Shown piece after piece: positions 23,701 through 33,650 of a stretch of DNA of 64,000 bases; position 1 is the first letter of the stretch; each line of letters begins with the position of its first letter. Location: the NCBI GenBank assembly GCA_028751875.1, contig CM054157.1:6832087-6896086 (forward strand), written 5' to 3'. This DNA is from Rapana venosa (Eukaryota; Mollusca; Gastropoda; Neogastropoda; Muricidae). The position numbers were made by a program, and so were the translations under genes. The notes beneath the pieces are model-generated. The model was not told where the DNA came from. It was given only the letters and a program-made list of their open reading frames with translations, and made no database searches.

Positions 23701-26700
23701 GGAGGAATGAGTTGGGTTAGGAGGAGGTAGGTGGTAGGTAGGAGGTAGGAGGTAGGTAGGTAGCAGGTAGTAGGTAGGTGTAGGGAGAGGAGGGAGGGGT
23801 AGGTAGGTGGGTAGGCGGTAGGTAGGTAGGGAGGGAGGGGGGGAGGTAGGTAGGAAAGGTAGGCAGGTAGTTAGGTAGGTAGGTAAGGGGGGTGGAGGGA
23901 AGGTAGGATAGGTGCAGGTAGGTTGGTAGGAAAGTAGGAGGAGAAGGTAGAGGAGGGGGGAGTAGGTGGGAGGGAGGGGTAGTAGAGTAGGGAGGGGAGG
24001 TGGGGAGGTAGTAGGTAGGTAGTTAGGGAGGAAATTAGGTAGTAGGTAGGTAGGAAGGTAGGGAGGAGGTAGGAGGGGTAGGGGGGGAAAAGGGAGGAGG
24101 TAGGTGGGTAGGTGGGATGAGGTAGTGAGGTGGGTAAGGGGAGGAGGGGGTTTAGTAGGAGGGCAGGTAGGTGGGGTAGGTAGTGGGAAAGGAGAGAGGT
24201 AGGGAGGGAGTGGGTAGGTAGGCAGGTAGGTGGGTAGAGTAAGAAGGGGGGTTTAGGGGGGGAGGGAGGTAGGTAGGTAGGTAGGTAGGCAGGGGAGGTA
24301 GGTAAGGAGGTATAGGAGTAGGTAGAGGTAGTAGGAGGAGTGGGGTTAGGAGTAGGTTAGGTAGGAGGGAGGTAGGTAGGTAGGAGGGAGGGAGGGGGAA
24401 GGTTTGGTAGGAGGTAGAGAGGGGTAGGGAGGAGGAGGAGGCGTGGGGAGGTAGAAAAGGTAGGGGGGTAGGAGGTAGGTAGGTAGTAGGGGAAGGAGGG
24501 AGGGAGGTAGGAGGTAGGAGGTAGGGGTAGGTAGGTAAGGAGGAGGTAAGGAGGGAGTTAGGTAGGTAGGTAAGGTTTAGGTAGGAAAGGGTAGGAGAAA
24601 AGGAGGTAGGTAGGTAGGGGGTAGGGAGGAGGTAGGAAAGGTGGTAGGTAGGGAGGGAGGGAGGGAGGTAGTTGGGAGGAGAGAGGTAGGGGGAGGAGGT
24701 AGGTAGGAGGTAGGTAGGTAGGTAGGAGGTAGGTAGGTAGGTAGGGGAGGGGGTAGGAGGTGGGTAGGTAGGTAGGTAGGGGGAGGAAAGGAGGGGGGTT
24801 AGGGAGGTTTAGTAGGTAGGTGGTAAGGAGGAGGAGGGAGGGATTAGGTAGGTGGCGGGTAGGTAGTAAGAAAAAGGGGAGGTAGAATGGGAGGTGGAGG
24901 TAGGTAGGTAGCGGTGGTAGGAAAGGAGGGTAGGGAGGTAGGAGGTAGGTAGTACGGTAGGAGGGAGGGAGTAGGAGGTAGGAGGTAGGTAGGAGGGAGA
25001 AGGAGGTAGGTAGGGATAGAGTGGAGGAGGGGAGTAGGAGGTGGGTAGGTAGTAGACAGGTGGGTGGGTAGGGAAGAGTTAGGAGTGGTAGGAGGTAGGA
25101 AAGGGAGTAGGTAGGTAGGAAAGGAGGAGGCAGGTAGGGAGGTAGTAGTAGGTGGTACAGTAGGTATGGTGGGGAGGAGGTGGGTAGGTAGGTCAGGGGG
25201 TAGGGTAGGTGGGGAGGAGGGGAGGGAGGTGGGTTTAGGTAAGGGGGTGGTAGGTAGGGAGGAGGGAGGTGGGTAGGAAAGGAGGCAGGGAGGGGGTAGT
25301 TAGTTAGGTAGGTAAGGGAGGTAGGAGAGGAGGTTTTGTAGGAAGGTTGTAGGCGGTAGGTAGGGGGGTAGGGAGGGGGTAGGTAGGAGGCGGGGTTTGG
25401 AAAGGTAGGAGGAGGGAGGTAGGGAGGTGGGGTAGTAGGTAGTAGGAGGAAAGTATTAGGTAGGTAGGTAGGTAGGAGGGAGAGGACGGAGGTAGGAGTA
25501 ATGTAGGTAGGCAGGTAGGTGGAGGAGGTAGGGTAGGTAGGTGGAGGTAGAGTGTTTTAGGGAGGGAGGAGTCGGTAGGTTCAGGTAGGTAGGTAGGAGG
25601 AAGTAGGAGGTAGGGGAAGGGTAGGTAGGGAGGGAGGTAGGTGGTAGGGTATGGTAGGGAGGAAGGTAGGGGGTAGGTTAGGGGGGGTGTGGGTAGGGGA
25701 GGGAGTAGGAAGGAAAGGTAGGGTAGGGAGGGAGGAGGGGGGAGGTAGGGAGGGGGTTAGGTAGGTAGGTAGGTAGTAGGTTAAGGAGGTAGGTAGGTGG
25801 GAGGAGGTAGTAGGTAGGAGGGAGGAGGTAGGTAGGTGGCAGGTAGGTAGGAGGTAGGAGGTAGGTTTAGGAAGAGGGAGGTATGGGGGGGGTAGGAAAG
25901 GTAGTAAGGGTAGGATAGGTGAAGTGGGGTTAGGAAAGGTAGGTAGGGAGGGAGGGAGTAGGTGGTAGGCAGGTAGGTGGGTAGGTGGGGAAGGGGAAGG
26001 GAGGTAGGTAGGGAGGGAGAGTAGGGAAGGGAGGAGTAGGTAGGTGGGTAGTAGGTAGGGGGGTAGGTAGGTAGGCGGGAGGTAGGTGGTAGGTAGGAGG
26101 GAAGGTAGGAGGTAGGTAGGTTAGGTAGGCAGTTAGGGTAGGTAGGAAGGTGGGTAGGGAGTGGTTGGTAGGCGTTAGTAGGGGAAAGGGGGGAGGTAGT
26201 AGGGTAGGTAAGGTACGGAGGTGGGTATGGTAGGGAGAGGGATGGAGGGAGGTAGGTAGGTAGTAGGTAGGGGGGGAGTAGGTAGGTAGGTAGGTAGGGG
26301 GTGAGGGAGGTAGGGAGGAGTAAGGGAAGGTAGGTAGGTGTAGGTAGGTAGAGGATGTGGGGAGGTAGGTAGGTAGGTAGGTAGGCGGGTAGGTAGGGAG
26401 GGAGGTAATGGAGGTAGGTAGGGTAGGTAGGAGTGGGGTAGGTAGTAGGTAGTAGGTAGGTGGGGGTAGGTAGCAGGAGGTAGGTAATAGGTGGTGTGGG
26501 TATGGTAGGAGCAGGAGGTATGTAGGCAGGTGGGGAGGAGGAGGTAGGTGGGTAGGTAGGAGGGAGGTAGGTAGGTAGGTAGGTAGTAGGGAGGGAGGGA
26601 GGTAGGGGTAGGTGGGTGGGGGTAGATAGGGGGAAAGCAGGTAGGAGGTAGCCAGGAAAGGGGGAGGTAGGTAGGTAGGGAGGGGGAGGTGGGTAGTAGG

Positions 26701-28172
26701 TAGGTAGGGGGGGAGGGGAGGTAGGTAGGCGGTAGGTAGGTAGGTGGGTGGCAGGTGGGAGTAGGTAGTGGGTAGGTAGGTAGGGAGGGAGTAGGGAGGT
26801 AGGTAGTGGGCGGGTAGTAGGTGGGAGGTGAATAGTGAGGTAGGTAGGAGTGGTAGGAAGGTAGGTGGAGGGAGGGGTAGGGAGGTAGGTAGGTAGGTAG
26901 GTAGGTAGGCAGGTAGGTAGGAAGGGAAGGAGGTAGGTAGGTAGGTAGTTGGAAAGGTAGGTAGGTAGGCAGGCAGGTAGGTAGGTAGGTAGGTAGGGGG
27001 GAGGAGGGAGGGAAGTAGGAAGGTAGGCAGGTAGGTAGGTATGTAGGTGGGTGGTAGGTAAGGAGGGAGGTGGAGGGGAGGTGGTAGGTAGTTAGGTAGG
27101 TAGTGCAGGTAGGTAGGAGGTAGGCAGGTAGGTAGGTAGGTAGGTAGGAAGGTAGGTAGGTAGGAAAGAGGTAGGAGGGAGGTAGGGAGGTAGGTAGGTA
27201 GGTAGGTAGGCGGGTAGGTAGGTAGGTAGGTAGGTTTGGGGAGGGAGGGAGGTATTGTAGGTAGGTAAGGAGGGAGGTAGGTGGGTAGGTAGGTGGGGAG
27301 AGAGGGAGGTAGGGAGGTAGGTAGGGAGGGAGGTAGGTAGGTAGGGAGGTAGGTAGGTAGGTAGGGAGGGAGGTAGGGAGGTAGGTAGGAAAGGTAGTAG
27401 GCAGGTAGGTGGGTAGGGAGGAGGGGGTAGGGAGGTAGGTAGTAGGTAGGCAGGTAGGTGGGTAGTAGGGGTAGGTAGGTAGGGGAGGGAGGTAGGAAAA
27501 GGTAGGTAGTTAGTAGGTAGGTAGTAGGTAGGTAGGTAGGTAGGCAGGTAGGTAGGTAGGCAGGTAGGTAGGTAGGCAGGTACGGAGGAGGTAGGGAGGT
27601 AGGTAGGGGGGAGGGAGGGAGGTAGGGAGGTAGGTAGGGAAAGGGGGAGGGAGGGAGGGAGGTAGGTAGGTAGGTAGGGAGGTAGGAGGGTAGGTAGGGG
27701 GAGGGAGGTAGGGAGGTAGGTAGGTAGGTAGGTAGATAGGCAGGTAGGCAGTAGGTAGGTCAGCAGGTGGGAGGGAGGTAGGGAGGTTGGTAGGTAGGTA
27801 GGTTTGGGGTAGGGGAGGTAGGTAGGTAGGAAGTTAGGAGGGAGGGAGGGGGGGTAGGTGGGTAGGAAGGTAGGCAGGTAGGTAGGTAGGTAGGTAGGTA
27901 GGTAGGCAGGTAGGCAGTTAGGTAGGTAGGTAGTAGGTAGGGGGGGAGGTAGGGAGGTAGGAGGTAGGTAGGCAGGTAGGTAGGTGGGGAGGGAGGTAGG
28001 GAGGTATTAGGTGGGTTTGGGTTTAGGCAGGTGGGTTTAGGAGTAGGTGTAGGTAGGTAGGTAGGTTAGGTTTGGGGAGGTGGTAGGTAGGTGGGCAGGT
28101 GGGCAGGTAGGTGGGTTTGGTAGGTAGGTAGTGGGGGTAGGAGGTGGGTTTAGGAGGCAGGTAGGCAGGTAG
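20783..28172. repeat. 7.4-kb GGTA-based array with compound repeat structure
   Basis: Tetranucleotide GGTA dominates, with regularly interspersed GGCA, GTGG, AAGGAGGGAGG and GGGAGGGAGG blocks. The left edge (20,783-20,990) and right part (about 26,880-28,172) are the most regular; the middle has many one-base gains and losses. All G-rich bases lie on the plus strand for the whole length. From about 28,010 a GGTTTGGG/GGTTTAGG variant appears. The 303-codon Pro/Leu/Tyr/Thr ORF on the minus strand (21,874-22,785) is a repeat artefact. Confidence 0.95.
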
Positions 28173-28324
28173 GTAGGATGGCAGCAGAATCTATCTGGCG
28201 ACATAGGAAAACCGGGGCCTCACATTAATGTGGACCGTCAAGTCAATGTGAGATAACATTTTGGTCTCCTGATGAACGCAGACAAGGGAAAAAATTAGTT
28301 AGGATGCTTCCATGAGTAATACTA
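28173..28324. other. Short unique spacer after GGTA array
   Basis: About 150 bases of mixed sequence containing a small inverted motif ('cacattaatgtgg', then 'caatgtgag'). No gene. No clean counterpart is visible in unit A. Confidence 0.5.
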
Positions 28325-28690
28325 GGTAGGGAAGAGACAGAGAAAGAGACAGAGAAATAGACAGAAAGAAGAGAGAGGGAGAGAGAGAGAAGAGAGAGAG
28401 GAGAAAGAGAGAGAGAGAGATACAGAGACAGACAGATACAGAGACAGACAGATACATAGACAGACAGATACAGAACAGACAGATACAGAGACAGACAGAT
28501 ACAGAGACAGACAGATACAGAGACAGGAAGAGAGAGAGAGAGGGGGAGGGAGAGAAAGAGACAGACAGACACACAGGCAGGCAGGCAATTAGGGAACCAG
28601 AGACACAAAGAGAGAGACAGAGACAGAGAGAAAGACAGAGACGATAGGCAGACGGCAGACATGCAGACAGAGACTAGAGAGAGAGATGGG
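28325..28690. repeat. (GACA)n / (GATACA) / (GA)n array
   Basis: Purine-rich tandem array. Between about 28,420 and 28,525 the unit is close to GACAGACAGATACAGA repeated several times, flanked by GAGA runs. Minus-strand ORFs of Ser/Leu/Val/Cys composition are artefacts. Confidence 0.9.
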
Positions 28691-28721
28691 GGGGTGGGGA
28701 GAAAAGAATGAGAGTGGTATA

Positions 28722-28985
28722 TGTGTTTGGTGTGTGTGTGTGTGTGTGTGTGTGTGCTCGCGCGCACGCGCGCGTGTGTATGTGTGTGTGTGTGTGTGCC
28801 TGTGTGTGTGCGTTTTTGTTTGTGTTTTTGTGTGTGTTTGGGTATGTGTGTGCGCGCGCGCATGTGTGTGTATGTGTGGTGTGTGGTGTGTGTGCGCGCG
28901 CGCAGGCGCATGTGTGTATGTGTGTGTGTGGTATGTGTGTGCGGGGCGCGCAGCGCGCGCGCGCGCGCACGCGTGTGTATGTATG
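28722..28985. repeat. (TG)n array with interspersed (CG)n blocks
   Basis: Alternating purine-pyrimidine sequence of about 260 bases. CG blocks lie at about 28,755-28,780, 28,851-28,862, 28,893-28,903 and 28,945-28,973. This is the type of sequence most prone to form left-handed Z-DNA. All six frames give Cys/Val/His/Thr ORFs without meaning. Confidence 0.95.
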
Positions 28986-29164
28986 TGTATGTGTTTTTGA
29001 ACGCGACCCAGAATGACAAGAGAAGAACTCCCTGTAGACTGTTTTCCTTTGAAACCCAAAGCTAGATATAGAGATTTCAACAACTCTGCCATCGCCAGTC
29101 AGAGGAGAAAATCAAGCTTCAACACCAAAGAAAACCCCCACATCCTTTGTCCAGATATCTGAGG

Positions 29165-29745
29165 GATGGGATAGTCTAGTGGTTAGAACATTGCGCTCGC
29201 AATCTGACGACCCGGGTTCGATTCCCGTTCAAGGGGGATTTTTTTTTCTGGAGTTAACATCAGTTCCGACTCCACTCTTCCCTTAAGTCCTTCCGATGAG
29301 ACTATAAACCGAGGAGGTCCCGTGTGCGTACGCACGCAGAACATCTTGCACACACGTTAAAACCCGTTCCGCTTTTATTTATTTTATTATTTGTTTATTC
29401 TATTATCCGAGGTAATGGATTTAGCACTTATGCGCTTTTTAATCTAGTCCCGGTGAAATGCGGATTGTGAATTCTCTAACTGTGGCCCCCGGGCCACAAT
29501 GGCCTACTCTTACAAAACGGAACAGTTTCGTGTGGCCAAGAGGGTGCGTGCCTTCGCAACGGGACCTGGTTTATAAGTTCTCCGAAGGACTTTTCGAAAG
29601 AGAAAGGCCATTGTGTCCCGGTGGGAACGGATGACAAAATTGACACAACTGCAAACACATGGGGACTGGATGCGAAAAAGCACCCCAAGTGCTTATTCCA
29701 TTATCCTCGATATAAAAGAATAAATAAATAAAAGAAAGAAAGAAA
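29165..29745 (+). mobile_element. tRNA-derived SINE with an inverted SINE inserted in it
   Basis: The head resembles a tRNA gene with a box A-like 'tagtctagtgg' at 29,172-29,182 and a box B 'ggttcgattcc' at 29,215-29,225, which is the RNA polymerase III internal promoter arrangement. The plus-strand body runs to about 29,378, is interrupted, and resumes at about 29,590 with 'gccattgtgtcccggtggg'. It ends in 'ccattatcctcgatataaaa' and a (TAAA/AAAG)n tail. A headless copy of the same family in minus orientation sits at 29,379-29,589, flanked by a possible 'ctttt' target duplication. An uninterrupted relative of about 330 bases is at 37,491-37,822. Family name not assigned. Confidence 0.85.
29379..29589 (-). 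mobile_element. 5'-truncated SINE nested in opposite orientation
   Basis: The reverse complement reads as the SINE body: 'aagtccttcggagaac', then a region like 'ataaaccaggtcccgtt', then 'gagtaggccattgtg' and 'ccattacctcggataat'. It lacks the tRNA-like head. Its A-rich tail lies at the left edge (29,379-29,405). Confidence 0.75.
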
Positions 29746-29831
29746 GAAAGAAATAGTTCCAAAAAGTCGTTCTATGACAGTGGACAAAGGACCCATCAAA
29801 GAAGAAAGCATCGATATCGCAAAATGATGTC

Positions 29832-29832
29832 G

Positions 29833-29890
<58 letters not shown>
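29832..29890. repeat. (TTG)n microsatellite, about 19 units
   Basis: Uninterrupted TTG trinucleotide run, giving a poly-Gln or poly-Asn reading on the minus strand. The unit A copy at 13,637-13,705 is heavily interrupted. Confidence 0.95.
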
Positions 29891-29892
<2 letters not shown>

Positions 29893-30924
29893 TTTAAAGG
29901 AGTGTTGATGCCATAATACAAACAAGTTTTGGCAAATACAAAGGAAATTTTGTTTTCAAAAACTGTTGCTGGTTCCACAGGAAAGAAAAAAATTCCACCC
30001 CTCCTCCCTGTCCTTGTCTTGGCATGTCTCTCCTTCTGTCTTTCAGTTTGGTTTATGTATATTGTGTGAGCAAATGCCCTTCCCCTACCCCCTAAATACA
30101 CACACACAACACACACACACACACAGGCGTGTACACACATAGGGATAAGCATACATACACACACACACATACACACACACAAACCATGCTAATCCACTTG
30201 AGCCATTTCGAACTGGTTATATTCTAATAGAGGTCATGTGATTAGTAGGGCCGGAAAGCAGAACGCATCCGTTAACACAAAGTAAACGACTTTCCAATAA
30301 TGTCGTAAAGGCCTGACTGGCAAGAGGCCAGTCACTGAATAAGAGCAGACGACAGCTCCAGTCGTTTGTCAGGCTGCATTTGGTGTCTGCTTGGTGGTTT
30401 GTTGGTGTGATACAAGTGGCAGGAGAGAGAGAGAGAGACTGAAAAAGGAAGAAGAGAGAAACACTGAGGGAAATGAATAGGAGAGAGACAGACAGACAGA
30501 CAGACAGAGACAGAGACAGAGAGATGTTTAAATTGGTTTTTAATGCCATGTGTCTTATCTTCTGTTTGGTATGCAAAACCTGTCAACTGTAGGGCCTAGA
30601 CAAGGATGTAGGAGAGTTTCTGGGACGTCTATTTGTTAGAGAGTTTGGGGTTTTTTTTAAGCCCAACTGTGTGTTTTAGTTTGGCAACAAAAGTCATCAC
30701 TGTTTCATATAGTGTTTGGCATTGTATTAGTACTATGTAAGCGTTTGTGTGGAGAACACTGTGCCAGCCATCAAGAGATATTGAAAAAAAGAAACCTTAA
30801 AATGGTGAACATGGTATGACAGATTAACTGGAGACGTTTTGGTCTCTGATTGACAGTTATGAGATGAAAAATGTCCACATATCCTCATCTTCTTCCCCTC
30901 CCCTCCCCTACCCTTCTCCCCTTT
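29891..30924. other. Unit B flank with (AC)n and (CAGA)n, no gene
   Basis: Mixed sequence with an (AC)n-rich stretch at about 30,097-30,180 and a short (CAGA)n run at about 30,485-30,525. No ORF with recognisable content. Shared with unit A. Confidence 0.6.
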
Positions 30925-30941
30925 TGGTTGCTCTCTCTCTT

Positions 30942-31039
<98 letters not shown>

Positions 31040-31065
31040 TTTCTCTCTGGCTCTCTCGCTCGCTC
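30925..31065. repeat. (CT)n microsatellite
   Basis: Near-perfect CT array with single CG and CC interruptions. Similarity to unit A ends here. Confidence 0.95.
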
Positions 31066-31290
31066 TACTGCTTTTATTAGCAATAAAGGCCAAACATGCC
31101 TTACACTTCCTTCAAATTCAACATGCTTTTGGCATTAAGATATTTCTTCTGGTTGGAAGTATTATCAAGAGCTGCAGGAAGGGGGAGGTGGAAGATGAGC
31201 CTGAGAGGATGAGCAGGAGGGAGAGGAGACAGAGGAGTGAGAGGAGGGGTAAGAGAAGGAGGAGGAGAAGAAGGGGGAGGGAAGAATTGC
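31066..31290. other. Spacer grading into purine-rich sequence
   Basis: Mixed sequence to about 31,170, then GAGGAG/GGAAGG-rich sequence. The 274-codon ORF spanning 30,864-31,688 is built from flanking CT and GAA repeats and is not a gene. Confidence 0.6.
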
Positions 31291-31361
31291 GAAGAAGAAG
31301 AAGAAGAAGAAGAAGAAGAAGAAGAAGAAGAAGAAGAAGAAGAAGAAGAAGAAGAAGAAGA
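31291..31361. repeat. (GAA)n microsatellite, about 23 units
   Basis: Uninterrupted GAA run in a longer purine-only tract (about 31,200-31,368). GAA/TTC runs of this type can form triplex structures. Confidence 0.95.
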
Positions 31362-31436
31362 GAGGAAAAAATAATTGTCTGGCTGTCTTGTTTTTGTTTC
31401 TTCCTATCATCATTCCTTTGTTTCCATCTTTTACTT

Positions 31437-31504
31437 ACCTCTCCTTCTCTCTCTTTCTGTCTGTCTGTCTGCCACCCCCACCCCCCTTCCTCTCTCTCTC
31501 TCCC

Positions 31505-31600
<96 letters not shown>
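31437..31600. repeat. (CT)n microsatellite
   Basis: CT array with a CTGT block and a CCCCACCCCCC interruption near 31,470. Confidence 0.95.
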
Positions 31601-31601
<1 letters not shown>

Positions 31602-31964
31602 ACTTTATTGGAAAACTGCTACGATTTGATATACTCAATATGGATGATTTTTCTTAGAGAGTATCTTCTTTCTATGATTGGGTTATGATTGATTTAAGGT
31701 TTATAATCAAGAAATAGAATAAATGGTGTTTTTCTTTTGTATTCAGTCATGAACTGTTACTGATATAATCTTTTTGCATTATTTGGCTATGTATATGTTG
31801 GTGTTTTTCTTCTCTAATCAGTCATAAATCATTGTTTGTGCATTTGCTTTGCCAATGATATGAATGAACCCATTGTTTTATCCCAAGCCCAACAAATGTA
31901 TTGTGGTCCAAGGCCAATGTACATTAAATCATTTCAGTGTTCAGTGTTCAGTGTTCAGTGTTCT
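31601..31964. other. AT-rich spacer, no gene
   Basis: Mixed sequence with a three-fold 'cagtgtt' repeat at about 31,937-31,960. No recognisable element. Confidence 0.5.
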
Positions 31965-31966
31965 CT

Positions 31967-32003
<37 letters not shown>

Positions 32004-32039
32004 CCGCTTTCTCGCTCTCTCTATGGATCTCTGTCTCTG

Positions 32040-32080
<41 letters not shown>

Positions 32081-32101
32081 ATCTGTCTGTCTATCTCACT
32101 G

Positions 32102-32148
<47 letters not shown>

Positions 32149-32165
32149 ATCCCTGTCAATCTGGA

Positions 32166-32207
<42 letters not shown>

Positions 32208-32318
32208 CTCTCCCTCTCTCTCTCTCTGGATTCCTGTCTCTCTGGATCTCTCGCTGTCCCTCTCTCTCTCTTTCTCTCTCTCTCTCTCTGGATCCCTGTC
32301 TCTCTGGATCTCTCGCTG

Positions 32319-32398
<80 letters not shown>
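31965..32398. repeat. (CT)n array with embedded 62-bp minisatellite and (AC)n end
   Basis: A CT array is punctuated by 'ggatccctgtctctctggat'-type blocks. Two neighbouring blocks start at 32,228 and 32,290, giving a 62-bp unit, and weaker versions occur near 32,022 and 32,147. The array ends in an (AC)n run at about 32,359-32,397. The long Ser/Leu ORFs are artefacts. Confidence 0.9.
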
Positions 32399-32402
<4 letters not shown>

Positions 32403-32534
32403 ACTACAGAACACTAGAAAAATAAACAGTAAACCTTCTGCATTAGGCAGCTAAAGATCTACGAACAGCCTCCATAACAAACAAAGAAAATTATGGATAC
32501 GACGTAGATAAGAACAATGAGAACAACGTGCACT
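32399..32534. other. Short spacer
   Basis: Mixed AT-rich sequence; nothing recognised. Confidence 0.5.
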
Positions 32535-32851
32535 GAGCAAATCTTAATTGTACTGTATTGTATTCTATTGTTCTATATTATACTGTACTGTATGGTATTG
32601 TATTGTATACCACTTTAAGTCACGGCATGTTTTTCTTTGCGTGAAATTCGGGGCTGCTCTTCCAGGGTAGAGCTCGTTGCCACAAGAACAGCGCCACCCA
32701 TTATTGTCTAACCTTATTTTTCCTGTCTGCATGTATATTAATTTTGTTTACCTATCAAAGTGGCTTTTTTTTTACTACAGGATTTTGCGAGGAACAACCC
32801 TCTTGTTGTCGTGGGCTCTTTTTATGTTCGCTAAATTGTGTGTTGCACACG

Positions 32852-32882
<31 letters not shown>

Positions 32883-32975
32883 TAGCACTCAGACCACCAT
32901 TCATGGTCTAGTGAATGGGAGAAAAAACTTAAGCGCACACGGGGATCGAACCACCCACCCCACACTTCCAACCCA
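32535..32975 (-). mobile_element. Second tRNA-derived SINE family with (ATACA)n tail
   Basis: On the minus strand a box B-like 'ggttcgatccccg' (about 32,942-32,954) is followed by 'tctttcggatgagacgataa', 'accgaggtcccgtgtgc', a middle part with 'cccacgacaacaagagggtt', and 'gggtggcgctgtt' and 'agcagccccgaatttcac'. It ends in an ATACA-type tail (32,535-32,610). The block 'gatgagac.ataaaccgaggtcccgtgtg' is shared with the first SINE family, so the two families have a common body domain. From memory this type of SINE is common in molluscan genomes; not checked. Confidence 0.75.
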
Positions 32976-32996
32976 GACGTTTTGCTTTCTAAGAGG

Positions 32997-33058
32997 GTAC
33001 GGGGGACGGGATAGCCTAGTGGTTACAACATTGCGCTCGCAATCTGACAACCCGGGAT
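32997..33058 (+). mobile_element. SINE head truncated at the duplication junction
   Basis: Box A-like 'tagcctagtggtta' and 'caatctgacaacccggg' are present, but after 'cccgggat' the sequence switches directly to LINE sequence at 33,059. The SINE body that should follow is absent. Confidence 0.8.
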
Positions 33059-33650
33059 CGCCTCTGTACAAAATTTAATGTCTCCACAAAACTGCACCCC
33101 CCCTCTGTGAATGTACACACCTTCACTTCCCTCCGCTCTACTGGCAGATACCGTTGGTGCCTACGAATACCTAGATTCAGCCAATCCACCGATGGCCGCC
33201 GCCGCTCTTTCTCTATTACGGTCCATCGACCTGGGAATGAGCTCCCCTCTCTCCCTCTTCGCCAGAGCCTAGTTATGACACTGTTAAATCCAGCCTGCAA
33301 GACAATTTATTTTAAAACCTTGATTTTCCCCCCTCCTGTTTCATATCAGAGCTATCCAACCTCACTAACCCATGTCCTATCACCCTGCTAAGTGTACGAC
33401 CTTTATGATGGTATGTGTGTGTGTGCTTACGAAAAACATTTGACTATTGAAAATTTATTTAATAGATTTTGTCTGCAAGCCCACCAATGTTTATAAATAC
33501 TGTTTGTTTAAACTATTGATTATTTCTCATTGATTGCCATGACTATGTAAGATTAGGTTGAATGCATGCGCTTTGATTTGTCCTTTGCAAGATAAGCGCC
33601 TATATAAGTTCCATTTATTATTATCATTATTAATTATTATCATTTGTCTA
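33059..33650 (+). mobile_element. CR1/L2-like LINE 3' end (unit C)
   Basis: The plus strand encodes the C-terminal end of a LINE reverse transcriptase protein ('LRSTGRYR', 'GRRRSFSITVHRPGNELPS', then 'LRQS'). A 3' UTR with a short TG run (33,411-33,424), the motif 'gcgcctatataagttccat' (about 33,597-33,615) and an (ATT)n tail follow. It starts abruptly at the junction with the SINE head. The equivalent in unit D is longer at its 5' side. Confidence 0.8.

Larger units (their letters stand above)
19409..31600. repeat. Unit B: clean copy of duplicated segment A
   Basis: Same order of elements as 1-14,990. Start anchors 21/19,427 and 1,581/20,776 give segment lengths of 1,560 in A and 1,349 in B. 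Anchors 12,661/28,999 and 14,870/30,889 give 2,209 and 1,890. Matching is continuous outside the arrays and stops within the CT array at about 30,960. Differences are mostly extra bases in A. Confidence 0.85.

Noticed and set aside
20783..28172. CRISPR-like or telomeric array
   Set aside because: There are no spacers of even length between conserved repeats, and the unit is GGTA rather than TTAGGG; the context is eukaryotic repeats.
12661..28999. Shared spacing of about 16.3 kb in both duplications as a sign of one common event
   Set aside because: The A-to-B offset is not constant (19,408 at the left, 16,338 in the middle, 16,019 at the right), so similarity to the 16,329 offset of C and D is coincidental.
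28243..29019. 258-codon His/Thr/Ser/Leu/Val ORF and overlapping Cys/Val ORFs
   Set aside because: Built from GACA and TG/CG repeats; every frame on both strands is open.
29165..29238. tRNA gene
   Set aside because: Box A and box B-like sequences are present, but the stretch continues into a SINE body and does not give a convincing mature tRNA cloverleaf; it is a SINE head.
30864..31688. 274-codon Ser/Leu/Arg ORF
   Set aside because: Made of CT, GAGG and GAA arrays joined by short unique pieces; no domain.
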